DNA of 7,590 nucleotides from CAYSSG01 sp964433635 (GCA_964433635.1 CAYSSG010000071.1:1-7590); one strand, 5' to 3'; positions 1 through 5,991 are shown, counted from the first letter of the stretch. Translations and numbers: made by a program. The notes: a model not told the origin generated them from the letters alone.

Positions 1-6
1 TTTTAG

Positions 7-13
7 CTCTCCT
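7..13 (-). promoter_or_regulatory. Ribosome binding site of a gene beyond the left edge
   Basis: On the minus strand the last bases of the window read AGGAGAG followed by CTAAAA, then the window ends. This is a good Shine-Dalgarno core with six bases left before the edge, the usual distance to a start codon. I infer that another minus-strand gene begins immediately outside the window and follows the GIY-YIG gene by roughly 65 bases. The start codon itself is not visible. Confidence 0.35.
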
Positions 14-66
14 GATTAACCCGGATGACTCTATCTGGGAATGATTCAATGTTTTAAGAAGATATT

Positions 67-417
67 TTACTTGTTATATAATTCGATTCCCTGTTTTGAC
101 AGTTTTTCTGTCCAAATCATATGGAGTAAAATTAAATCTTCTTCATAATCGGTTTTCGTTTCATCTTCCTCATAGGCCAGATTTTCAAGAATCTCAATGA
201 TAAAATTACCTTTCCCATGTTCTTTCCATTCCTTCTGAAGTTCTTTGTTGGGATGACTGCCGAATTCTAATTTAAACCTGGTGATGTTAATTCTTCCTTT
301 TAAATCTTTTGTTGCTTCAATATAGGATTTATGATTCACCTTTGACCGAATCACAAATATCCCCATTTCCGTCTTCATTTGCTTGTACTGTTGTTTTAAT
401 TCCTTCTTCCGATCCAT
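67..417 (-). CDS. Small GIY-YIG domain protein with degenerate motif
   Basis: A 116-residue protein resembling the small LuxR-like GIY-YIG group of Bacillota. Those proteins typically begin MDRKKELKQ and carry a conserved SHPNKELQ(K/E)(E/D)W segment, both seen here. The two signature triplets are altered: GIY is GIF (residues 19-21) and YIG is YIE (32-34). An arginine that could match the catalytic one sits at residue 47, just before the SHPNKEL block. The C-terminal part is acidic (EEDETKTDYEED). Active GIY-YIG proteins cut DNA using a metal ion, but the cellular role of this subgroup is not established and activity here is doubtful. ATG at 417 is chosen because homologues begin there, although AAGGAG (437-432) lies 14 bases away. 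An in-frame TTG at 426 has better spacing (5 bases), and a GTG at 432 overlaps the Shine-Dalgarno itself. The gene follows the DUF212 gene by about 100 bases and may share its transcript. Confidence 0.75.
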   Translation of the reverse strand: MDRKKELKQQYKQMKTEMGIFVIRSKVNHKSYIEATKDLKGRINITRFKLEFGSHPNKELQKEWKEHGKGNFIIEILENLAYEEDETKTDYEEDLILLHMIWTEKLSKQGIELYNK

Positions 418-448
418 TAGGTGCAAACTCACTCCTTACATTTTTTCG

Positions 449-470
449 AATGACCGTCAGTCATTATGAC
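449..470. promoter_or_regulatory. Interleaved TGAC/GTCA inverted repeats, possible operator
   Basis: AATGAC (449-454) and GTCATT (460-465) form a perfect inverted repeat around a 5-base centre. Inside it TGAC-C-GTCA (451-459) is a second perfect inverted repeat, and GTCAT-T-ATGAC (460-470) overlaps a third. Stacked TGAC/GTCA half-sites of this sort are typical of TetR-family operators. The cluster sits 12 bases upstream of the Shine-Dalgarno of the GIY-YIG gene. No regulator gene is in the window, and a simple RNA hairpin is the alternative. Confidence 0.4.
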
Positions 471-520
471 CAATTGATATCCTTTATTTTTCGCATGGTG
501 GATAAACATTCCCCAGAGAT

Positions 521-997
521 TTATTCAACATGGAGATAGATTGATAATACAGTCGCAATGAACAGACCGATTATTGCACCAACAATTACTTCAAAAGGCG
601 TATGGCCAATTAATTCTCTCAATCGTTCATCTTTGATTTTAATTTCTTCAAAAAACGCTATAATAATTTGATTTAACACTTTAGCCTGCTCGCCGGTAGC
701 TCTCCTTACACCTGCCGCATCAGCCATCACGATGATAGCTAATATTGCAGCCAGGGCAAACAAAGGGGAATCCCACCCTTCCCAAAAGCCGATCGATACT
801 GCCACACTGACTGATAAGGCTGAATGAGTGCTGGGCATGCCTCCTGCACCTAAAAATCTTCCTATGTCCCATTTTCTTTCAGTAGCATAAAATAAAATTA
901 ATTTGATTGCCTGATTGATTACCCAGGTAATAAAAGCAATGATAATAATGGAATTCTGAAAAATCTGTCTGACATCTTGAAAAAAATTGATTTCTAT
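521..997 (-). CDS. DUF212 / divergent PAP2 membrane protein (YuiD-like), non-AUG start
   Basis: A membrane protein of the DUF212 family (Pfam PF02681, divergent PAP2), like B. subtilis YuiD. The physiological role of the family is not established, though it keeps acid-phosphatase-like motifs. The first ATG (838) gives only 105 residues and begins inside the conserved GGMPSTHSA motif, so it cannot be the true start. Reading upstream in the same frame there is no stop until 1015-1013, and the added residues match the family N-terminus: a hydrophobic helix (IIIIAFITWVI), then a K/R-rich stretch and WDIGRFLGAGG. The rest shows ADAAGVRRATGEQAKVLNQ and the C-terminal RELIGHTPFEVIVGAIIG motif followed by a last membrane helix. 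No ATG, GTG or TTG exists in this frame upstream. The best candidate start is ATA at 997-995, seven bases after GGGAG (1009-1005), giving 158 residues, close to YuiD. ATC at 991 or ATT at 964 are alternatives, as is a sequencing indel in the T7 run at 986-980. Confidence 0.85.
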   Translation of the reverse strand: MEINFFQDVRQIFQNSIIIIAFITWVINQAIKLILFYATERKWDIGRFLGAGGMPSTHSALSVSVAVSIGFWEGWDSPLFALAAILAIIVMADAAGVRRATGEQAKVLNQIIIAFFEEIKIKDERLRELIGHTPFEVIVGAIIGLFIATVLSIYLHVE

Positions 998-1092
998 CTT
1001 TCTTCTCCCTTTTCAAATAGAAGGTATCTTTCTAATTTAGATCGATCGTCCACTGTCTACTTCTCCCCTTTTATACAGGGCTTGATCATTCT

Positions 1093-1120
1093 ATAATAAA
1101 GCATTGGCTATCACTGTCAT
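1093..1120 (-). promoter_or_regulatory. Candidate promoter for the DUF212 gene
   Basis: On the minus strand ATGACA (1120-1115) and TATTAT (1098-1093) are each one base from the sigma-A consensus, with a 16-base spacer. The element lies between the nucleotidase terminator and the DUF212 gene, about 95 bases before its probable start. In AT-rich DNA such matches arise by chance, so support is moderate. The rest of the gap from 1016 to 1258 shows only short palindromes and the weak hairpin listed separately. Confidence 0.35.
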
Positions 1121-1192
1121 GCCTGAGCATTTCATATTTGTGTTCCATTCCAATATAAAAAATTACACAACGTTAAAAAAGAAAGAGTCATA

Positions 1193-1229
1193 TTTAGGAA
1201 TCATGTTCTGATAGATTTCTATTCCTAAA
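1193..1229. other. Weak hairpin after the nucleotidase terminator
   Basis: TTTAGGAAT (1193-1201) and ATTCCTAAA (1221-1229) are perfect reverse complements separated by 19 bases. On the minus strand a T6 run follows about a dozen bases later, so this could be a weak backup terminator behind the strong one. Part of the second arm can alternatively pair in ATAGA-TT-TCTAT (1211-1222). The stem is AT-rich, so it may have no role. Confidence 0.25.
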
Positions 1230-1258
1230 ATTGTATCTCTAGGAGGGAGAAAAGAACG

Positions 1259-1307
1259 AAAGTAAAGAGAGAGTAGCTATAGCAATATGCCACCCTCTCT
1301 TTACTTT
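1259..1307 (-). terminator. Intrinsic terminator of the 5'-nucleotidase gene
   Basis: A 13-base perfect stem (1307-1295 with 1271-1259, CTCTCTTTACTTT and its complement) begins eight bases after the nucleotidase stop codon. On the minus strand the stem continues for six more pairs (1294-1289 with 1272-1277), two of them G-U, leaving an 11-base loop. It is followed by the pyrimidine-rich tail CGTTCTTTTCTCCCTCC. On the plus strand those two wobble positions would be C-A mismatches, so the structure favours minus-strand RNA. A T5 run on the plus side means some bidirectional action is possible, but no plus-strand gene enters it. Confidence 0.8.
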
Positions 1308-1315
1308 TTATTCAT

Positions 1316-2434
1316 TTATTCTGCAGGCAAAACCAGCTGCTGTCCTGGCAGTATCAGTCTCGGATTAGCTAAATGATTCAGCTCGATAATCTTTTCCATT
1401 GTTGTGCCAAATTTCTGGGCAATCTTCCATATAGAATCTCCTGCGACAACCACATAGGCTTCAGGCATTCCCGCTTCAGCTAACCAATTCTGTCTTTCCG
1501 GTGACAGTACGCCTGCTTTTTCTATCTCCTCCATCATGGCATCTCTCACCGGGATATAGGTATCTGTTGTTTCCAGGGCATTTGAGAAATCGTAATTATC
1601 TCCCCCAGTAGCCATAAAGTCATTGGTTACCACAGTATAATACTTATCCGTTTCAACAGGTGTGCCATCTGTTAAAGTCATACTGAGAATCCGGCTGCCT
1701 GCTTCGGCATTCTTATCATAAGTGACTTTTACACCGGATATCTGGATCCAGCCGACATTTTCATTCATGATACCGTGCTCGATATTGGCCTTCACATCTG
1801 CGCCCGACAATTTCATGGTATAGAGCGTATTATCAAAGGGCATGACTTCATAGAGTTTTCCGGCTGTAATTTCCCCTGCCGGAATCGCTGTCCTCAGACC
1901 GCCACCGTTGGTCATGGCAATCTGTGTTCCTGCCTTTTCTCTCATGACATCGCAGGTCCATTCACCTAACAGGGAAGGCTTGGCATATCTGTCATGGTCT
2001 AACTCTACTGTCGTTTCACCCAGCACTCTTCCCAGAATAGGCTCTAATTCTTCTTCATATTTAGTATAGATTGACAGTGTATTGGGATCATCCTTTAGCG
2101 TATCAGCCCTTTCATAAAGATGGTCCAGGGACGGCTCTGCTCTCAGTAGCTGGTTATTTTCATCAAAAACGAAGGTCATCCTGGCGATGGTCCGGCCGTT
2201 ATAGTAAGCCTGCACAATCGGCTTGCCATCAATCAGGCCACTGACNNNNNNNNNNNNNNNNNNNNNNNNNNNNNNNNNNNNNNNNNNNNNNNNNNNNNNN
2301 NNNNNNNNNNNNNNNNNNNNNNNNNNNNNNNNNNNNNNNNNNNNNGCAGCAAAAACAAGAATCATTGAACTTATTACAACTAGAAAAGTTAACATGGAAA
2401 TAATGAATAACTTATTCGTTCTGTGTTTCATCAT
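1316..2434 (-). CDS. Secreted 5'-nucleotidase with C-terminal LysM, interrupted by assembly gap
   Basis: A member of the UshA/YfkN 5'-nucleotidase family, exported enzymes that release phosphate from nucleotides. The N-terminus (MMKHRTNKL, then a long hydrophobic stretch ending LVFA) is a Sec signal peptide. After the N run the protein resumes at GLIDGKPIVQAYYNGR, normally the last strand of the metallophosphatase domain. The 5'-nucleotidase C-terminal domain follows, with the substrate-binding motifs TNGGGLR (about 1895-1915) and ATGGDNYDF (about 1592-1618). A LysM domain (AYVVVAGDSIWKIAQKFGTT to the end, 1459-1319) would bind cell-wall glycan. The catalytic metallophosphatase domain, including the expected D-x-H and GNH(D/E) motifs, is not visible and must lie in the gap. 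AAGGAGG (2451-2445) is ten bases before ATG 2434; the second ATG at 2431 is also possible. The gene appears to be its own transcription unit. The true protein is probably about 550-600 residues, so the 372-codon frame is artificial. Confidence 0.85.
   Translation of the reverse strand: MMKHRTNKLFIISMLTFLVVISSMILVFAXXXXXXXXXXXXXXXXXXXXXXXXXXXXXXXXXXVSGLIDGKPIVQAYYNGRTIARMTFVFDENNQLLRAEPSLDHLYERADTLKDDPNTLSIYTKYEEELEPILGRVLGETTVELDHDRYAKPSLLGEWTCDVMREKAGTQIAMTNGGGLRTAIPAGEITAGKLYEVMPFDNTLYTMKLSGADVKANIEHGIMNENVGWIQISGVKVTYDKNAEAGSRILSMTLTDGTPVETDKYYTVVTNDFMATGGDNYDFSNALETTDTYIPVRDAMMEEIEKAGVLSPERQNWLAEAGMPEAYVVVAGDSIWKIAQKFGTTMEKIIELNHLANPRLILPGQQLVLPAE
2246..2345. other. Assembly gap of 100 N inside the nucleotidase gene
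   Basis: Exactly 100 unknown bases, the conventional placeholder for a scaffold gap of unknown size. The flanking pieces belong to one gene: a signal peptide on one side and the end of the metallophosphatase domain on the other. The missing catalytic domain needs roughly 230-250 residues, so the true gap should be about 700 bases. The apparent continuous reading frame across it is coincidental. Confidence 0.9.
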
Positions 2435-2573
2435 CTTGGTTAAACCTCCTTAATAGTATTTTAAAAAAACTTAGTCAGTGTCTCTCTTTTTCAATATCCT
2501 GAAATAGATCACCTGCCTTTCCAAAAAAATTTTCTTTAAAACGCTGCCTGAAATACCTGTTTTTTATAGTTAT

Positions 2574-2640
2574 ATTATAACGCAATATTTCAGGAAAGAC
2601 TAATTTTCTCAGAGAAAATCTATATACTACCTATCTAGGT
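2574..2640. promoter_or_regulatory. Nucleotidase upstream region: -10 candidate and two palindromes
   Basis: The 240-base stretch between the dehydrogenase remnant and the nucleotidase holds a consensus TATAAT on the minus strand (2579-2574), about 140 bases before the start codon, with no good -35 at 16-18 bases. Just upstream lies a perfect palindrome, ATTTTCTC-A-GAGAAAAT (2603-2619), where a regulator could overlap the -35 zone. A second perfect palindrome, ACCTA-TC-TAGGT (2629-2640), lies 9 bases further upstream. I cannot assign either to a named regulator. Confidence 0.35.
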
Positions 2641-2678
2641 TTTATCCCTGCATTTTCTAACTTGTTTCCCATTCCAAC

Positions 2679-2698
2679 AAAAAAGCTGAAAGGTTCAG
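2679..2698 (-). terminator. Short intrinsic terminator at the end of the dehydrogenase remnant
   Basis: On the minus strand CTGAA (2698-2694), a three-base loop and TTCAG (2690-2686) are followed by one C and six T (2684-2679). The TGA stop codon of the dehydrogenase remnant is part of the stem. The stem is only five pairs, but the T6 run is well placed, so it may have served the intact gene and may now end read-through from the ABC operon. Confidence 0.45.
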
Positions 2699-2985
2699 AT
2701 CATTAAAATCCCTGCTCCCTGCAACTTCCCCTTCTTCAGAATAAATAAAGCCTCACTTGCCTCTTCCAATCGAATTTCAGTTACCTCCGGCTTAATCGGA
2801 ATTTTGGCTGCCAGGGGTAGAAATTCCTTTGCATCCTGCCTGGTTACATTGGTTACACTTTTCATTTCTTTCTTCTGCCATAATTGCGTTGTATAATCGA
2901 ACGGAGGGATGGGTTCCTCTTTTCGAATGGCATGAATGAAATTGAATCCTAAAAAAATATTGCCTAACCTGTAGGAATGGATCAT
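2695..2985 (-). pseudogene. C-terminal remnant of a zinc-dependent alcohol dehydrogenase
   Basis: Only the last part of a medium-chain, zinc-dependent alcohol dehydrogenase is left. From about residue 18 on, the 96-residue frame matches the family end: HAIRKEEPIPPFDYTTQLW, then KSVTNVTRQDAKEFLPLAA, IPIKPEVTEIRLEEASEAL and LKKGKLQGAGILMI. Intact members are about 330-350 residues. The catalytic zinc ligands and the Rossmann GxGxxG motif, encoded further upstream, are absent. Residues 1-17 (MIHSYRLGNIFLGFNF) do not resemble the family, so the homology breaks at about 2935. The ABC permease ends only 75 bases upstream of the frame, leaving no room for the rest. The ATG at 2985 has no convincing Shine-Dalgarno. 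This looks like a deletion remnant rather than a frameshift, because no other frame upstream supplies missing family sequence. Expression as a small protein cannot be excluded but is unlikely. Confidence 0.8.
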
Positions 2986-3037
2986 AGCCCTAACATGAAT
3001 TTCATCTCTCTATTTAAAGTTAATTGAGCTAGATAAA

Positions 3038-3056
3038 TGATTTACCTGTTAAATCA
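3038..3056 (-). terminator. Weak hairpin after the last ABC gene
   Basis: TGATTTA (3038-3044) and TAAATCA (3050-3056) form a perfect seven-base inverted repeat with a five-base loop, four bases after the stop codon of the last permease gene. On the minus strand it is followed only by TTTATCTAG, so termination would be inefficient. It may instead protect the operon mRNA 3' end. The remaining bases to 2986 show nothing further. Confidence 0.4.
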
Positions 3057-3059
3057 ATC

Positions 3060-3935
3060 TCACATTTTTCCCAATGATGCGGCTAAATAGTCAGATTTTA
3101 GAAAACGCTCAACAAAAAAAAGCATAATGATATTCGGTGTCATCATGAGCAAGGCAACCACGGAGGCATTAGTACGAATAAAATAATACCCCATGAAGGA
3201 ATAAAGAATGGTCGGTATCGTTTCAAATGTCGGGGTTCCGATCACAAAAGTAAGATTAAACTCTTCAATACTCACCGTAAAGGCAAAAATGATGCCGGCT
3301 AATAATCCTGGACGAATCATGGGTAAAAAAATGTCTCTTATCTTAACAAAAGTATTGGCTCCCAAATTCTCGGCTGCATCTATGACATCCTGAGGAATTG
3401 CCTGAAAACTGGTTGTCATGACCCTGATCATATAGGGCATGCTCATGAGTGTATGGGCAAGTACCAAACCGATGAATGTCTGGCTTACTCCCAAGGTGGT
3501 AAAAAACCTGCTCAGAAAAAGAGCGACCACCATACCTGGCATAATAATGGGCAGAAGAACGACCAGCATCCAGATATTTTTACCGGGTATCCTCTTTCTT
3601 CCCAATACATAGGATGTAGGTAATGCCAAAACTAACGAGAGCAAAACGGTCAGTGGTGCTATGCTGTAGCTGGTTCGTAACGCCCTGCCGATATTGGTAT
3701 AATGAAATACATATTTCCATTGGTAAAGAGAAAAACTAGGTGGAATAATATTAGGATAAGACCAGGGATTATCAGGATCAACCAGAGACCACATCACTGC
3801 CATCAGAATAGGCAGACCTACCCATAAAATCAGGATAACCGCAAAAAAGGCCAACAGAATCAAGTAGAAATTTCTTATTCTTTTAGCCTGGATGATATGC
3901 AAGGGAATCTGTTTGGTGCGATTTACCGTAGACAA
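3060..3935 (-). CDS. ABC importer permease, PotC-like
   Basis: A 291-residue inner-membrane permease of the binding-protein-dependent transport family (BPD_transp_1), PotC/ThiP-like. It forms the translocation channel with the permease encoded just upstream. The first membrane helix is at about residues 24-50, with further hydrophobic segments near 90-110, 120-145, 150-172, 205-225 and 255-275. The EAA loop that docks on the ATPase is clear: DAAENLGANTFVKIRDIFLP at 186-205, ending IRPG at 207-210. The start is TTG (3935-3933), directly after the TAG of the preceding gene. It is supported by GGGGAGG (3947-3941) five bases away, so the two genes are probably translationally coupled. It is the last gene of the operon and is followed by a weak hairpin. 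Length and motifs are normal, with no sign of damage. Confidence 0.93.
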   Translation of the reverse strand: MSTVNRTKQIPLHIIQAKRIRNFYLILLAFFAVILILWVGLPILMAVMWSLVDPDNPWSYPNIIPPSFSLYQWKYVFHYTNIGRALRTSYSIAPLTVLLSLVLALPTSYVLGRKRIPGKNIWMLVVLLPIIMPGMVVALFLSRFFTTLGVSQTFIGLVLAHTLMSMPYMIRVMTTSFQAIPQDVIDAAENLGANTFVKIRDIFLPMIRPGLLAGIIFAFTVSIEEFNLTFVIGTPTFETIPTILYSFMGYYFIRTNASVVALLMMTPNIIMLFFVERFLKSDYLAASLGKM

Positions 3936-4790
3936 CTATTCCTCCCCTTTCACAAATTCCGCCAACCTCGAATATGCCCAGATAACAAAAAAAGCAGTGA
4001 CGATAATAATAACTCCTAATACGGCAGCCTGATCCCATTCCTGGTACAAGGTAGCCATGATATGCATTCTTCCGGCCATGGAAGAAGGATAAATCGGTCC
4101 TGCAACACTGACAATGGGGAAGTCTCCGAAAGCCTTAATGAACATCAGAATCATGGAGACCAATATCCCGGGCATGGCCAAAGGCACAAATATTCTGAAT
4201 AAAATTGACCAATACCCTGCACCCAGGTTTTTTGCTGCATCAACGATATCATCCCTGATGGAAGCTAAAGATGCCATAATAATCAGTAACACAAAAGGCA
4301 GATTCTTCCAGACCTGGATAAATACCACCCCCCATCCGAACTTATCATTGAGCATGCGTAATGGCTCATCAATGAGATTAAGCCGCATAAGGGTTGTATT
4401 CACCAGGCCATGATAGGAAATTAGATTCAGAATAAGAAAAGCAGCTACCAGAGCAGGTATAAAGAGTGGTATCTTGATTACGGAACTCAGCATACCTTTA
4501 CCGGTTCCTCCCTTTCTAAAAAACAAGGCAAGCGGAAATGCAACAACGATGGTACCTATGGAACTGAGAAAACCCATTTTAAGGGAAAAGAGCAGAGAAT
4601 CCATGGATTCTCTGCTTTGCAGAATTGCGCTCCAGTTTTCTAAGGTAAATAGCGATTTCCCTGTAACACTGAAAATACCAAAACTCTGTGCCAGGGTCAG
4701 GAAAATAGTTGATCCTATAAATAAAAGAATAAATCCTACACCCGGTACCAGCATTAAAAAATGTAAAGGTAAATTTTCCTTTTCTCTCAT
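3936..4790 (-). CDS. ABC importer permease, PotB-like
   Basis: A 284-residue inner-membrane permease, the partner of the following permease gene, and of the PotB type. The first helix (about residues 8-33) is followed by an extracytoplasmic stretch, a helix near 67-91 after MDSLLFSLKMGFLSS, and helices near 103-125, 152-175, 205-220 and 253-275. The EAA motif is DAAKNLGAGYWSILFRIFVP at 184-203, closing with MPG at 206-208. ATG at 4790 lies three bases after the ATPase stop codon, and its Shine-Dalgarno GAGG (4800-4797) is within the ATPase coding end, so translation is likely coupled. The gene ends exactly where the next permease starts. Two separate permeases, rather than the single fused permease of E. 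coli YnjC, give the usual polyamine/iron importer layout. Confidence 0.93.
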   Translation of the reverse strand: MREKENLPLHFLMLVPGVGFILLFIGSTIFLTLAQSFGIFSVTGKSLFTLENWSAILQSRESMDSLLFSLKMGFLSSIGTIVVAFPLALFFRKGGTGKGMLSSVIKIPLFIPALVAAFLILNLISYHGLVNTTLMRLNLIDEPLRMLNDKFGWGVVFIQVWKNLPFVLLIIMASLASIRDDIVDAAKNLGAGYWSILFRIFVPLAMPGILVSMILMFIKAFGDFPIVSVAGPIYPSSMAGRMHIMATLYQEWDQAAVLGVIIIVTAFFVIWAYSRLAEFVKGEE

Positions 4791-4793
4791 CTT

Positions 4794-5855
4794 TTACCTC
4801 TTCAGGATACTGAAGGCATCTTCGGGAATACTGAACTCTATCGTATCCCCTGCCGTCAATTTTCGGGATTCATCAGTCTGGGCACGAATCTTGTTTCCCT
4901 GAACATCCAGGAAGATATCGGTGATGTTTCCCATGAATACAGCCTGAAGGATTGTTCCCTTAATCCTGTTTGTTGCTCCCTCTGAATAAATCTTCATATC
5001 CTCCGGACGCCAGACAAATTTTAACGTTTTACCTGCTTCAGATATAATGTCCGGTTCTTGAGACTGGATAACGACTTTTCCAAAAGGTGCCTGAACCGTA
5101 TAACAATCACCTTTTCTCGACACAATGTTGCCTTCAAAGATATTTGCCAGGCCGATAAAGCCAGCTACAAAACTGGTTTCAGGACTGCGATAGATTGTAT
5201 AGGGATCTCCCAGCTGTTCAATATGACCTTTGTCCATCACCACAATCCTGTCTGAAATTGCCAGGGCTTCATCCTGATCATGGGTTACATAAATCGTTGT
5301 TATGCCCAGTCTTTTTTGCATCTCTCTTATCTCAACCCTTACCTGTACACGTAATTTGGCATCCAGATTGGAAAGAGGTTCATCAAAAAGAAGAACCTGA
5401 GGTTCTGTTACAATAGCCCTGGCCAAGGCAACTCGTTGTTGTTGTCCTCCCGATAATTGGGCTGGTTTTCGTTTTTTTAACTCTTCTATTCCCAGCATAG
5501 TCATTGCCTTTGAAACCCGGTTCTTTTGTTCCTGTTGCGGAATTTTCTGCATTTTCAATCCAAAGCTTATATTATCCCAAACAGACATATGGGGAAATAA
5601 GGCATAAGATTGAAAGCACATCGCTGTGTTTCGTTTGTTTGGGGGAATATTGTTCATGAGTTTATCGCCAAAGTAGATCTCTCCCTCTTCAGGATAACAA
5701 AATCCGGCAATGGATCTCAGGGTAGTTGTCTTCCCGCACCCGGAAGGACCGAGAAGGGTAACAAATTCTCCTTCAGCTACTTCCAGGCTTAGATGATCTA
5801 CAGCAATGACTTCATTGAATCTTTTCGTCAAATTAATAATTCTCAGATTTGCCAC
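4794..5855 (-). CDS. ABC importer ATPase, PotA/FbpC-like
   Basis: A 353-residue cytoplasmic ATPase that powers the importer. All nucleotide-binding motifs are intact: Walker A GPSGCGKT at 36-43, Q-loop Q82 (CFQSYALFPHM), signature LSGGQQQR at 134-141, Walker B VLLFDEP at 154-160, D-loop SNLD at 162-165 and H-loop H192 (THDQDEA). The C-terminal part, from about 235, has the TOBE-type regulatory domain of the PotA/MalK/FbpC group (FVWRPEDMKIY at 280-290, VFMGNITDIFLDV at 306-318). Such domains can sense transport state, but a regulatory role here is unproven. The start is GTG (5855-5853), six bases after GAGGG, and no ATG competes. The ATPase is separated from the binding-protein gene by 205 bases but is nearly fused to the permease genes, three bases downstream. 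Substrate class cannot be decided from the ATPase; it is closest in kind to the spermidine/putrescine and Fe(III) importer ATPases. Confidence 0.94.
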   Translation of the reverse strand: MANLRIINLTKRFNEVIAVDHLSLEVAEGEFVTLLGPSGCGKTTTLRSIAGFCYPEEGEIYFGDKLMNNIPPNKRNTAMCFQSYALFPHMSVWDNISFGLKMQKIPQQEQKNRVSKAMTMLGIEELKKRKPAQLSGGQQQRVALARAIVTEPQVLLFDEPLSNLDAKLRVQVRVEIREMQKRLGITTIYVTHDQDEALAISDRIVVMDKGHIEQLGDPYTIYRSPETSFVAGFIGLANIFEGNIVSRKGDCYTVQAPFGKVVIQSQEPDIISEAGKTLKFVWRPEDMKIYSEGATNRIKGTILQAVFMGNITDIFLDVQGNKIRAQTDESRKLTAGDTIEFSIPEDAFSILKR

Positions 5856-5931
5856 AGATTCCCTCGTTGATATTTATTAAAATTGAACAGTTTATCTTAT
5901 CTTTTCTTTTCTTCGGATTTCAGAGGATATG

Positions 5932-5971
5932 TGCGGGCTGGGATTGGATAAACGCACTCTCCCAGCTCGCA
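5932..5971 (-). promoter_or_regulatory. Intercistronic GC-rich hairpin between binding protein and ATPase
   Basis: TGCGGGCTGGGA (5932-5943) and TCCCAGCTCGCA (5960-5971) form a 12-pair stem with one mismatch, A-C in minus-strand RNA, and a 16-base loop. No T run follows on either strand, so it is not a standard terminator. Hairpins after the binding-protein gene in ABC operons, as in malE-malF, are known to stabilise the upstream mRNA and lower expression of the membrane genes. That role fits here. An alternative pairing, GTGCG (5931-5935) with CGCAC (5953-5957), is mutually exclusive with the base of the stem. The other contents of 5856-6060 are a small palindrome at 5980-5991 and an AT-rich eight-pair hairpin at 6015-6041. 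Confidence 0.55.
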
Positions 5972-5979
5972 AGTACTTC

Positions 5980-5991
5980 TGTAAATTTACA
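5980..5991. promoter_or_regulatory. 12-base perfect palindrome TGTAAATTTACA
   Basis: TGTAAATTTACA is fully self-complementary and lies nine bases beyond the intercistronic hairpin on its binding-protein side. It looks like a dimeric operator, but I see no second copy in the window and no clear promoter around it, and I cannot name a regulator. In AT-rich DNA it may be chance. Confidence 0.25.

Noticed and set aside
15..43. CCCGGAT / ATCTGGG short stem at the left edge
   Set aside because: Seven pairs with one G-U on the plus strand, no T run on either side, and no plus-strand gene; probably chance.
1031..1048. TCTAA-T-TTAGA and GATCGATC palindromes before the DUF212 gene
   Set aside because: Very short and common in AT-rich sequence or as overlapping GATC sites; no positional support.
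1241..1249. AGGAGGGAG on the plus strand, resembling a ribosome binding site
   Set aside because: No start codon follows at a usable distance; it is the complement of the pyrimidine-rich tail of the minus-strand terminator.
2223..2453. Plus-strand frame crossing the N run
   Set aside because: It exists only because N codons do not create stops; the coding signal is on the minus strand.
4474..4902. 142-codon plus-strand frame opposite the permease and ATPase genes
   Set aside because: It is an antisense shadow of two well-supported genes and resembles no family.
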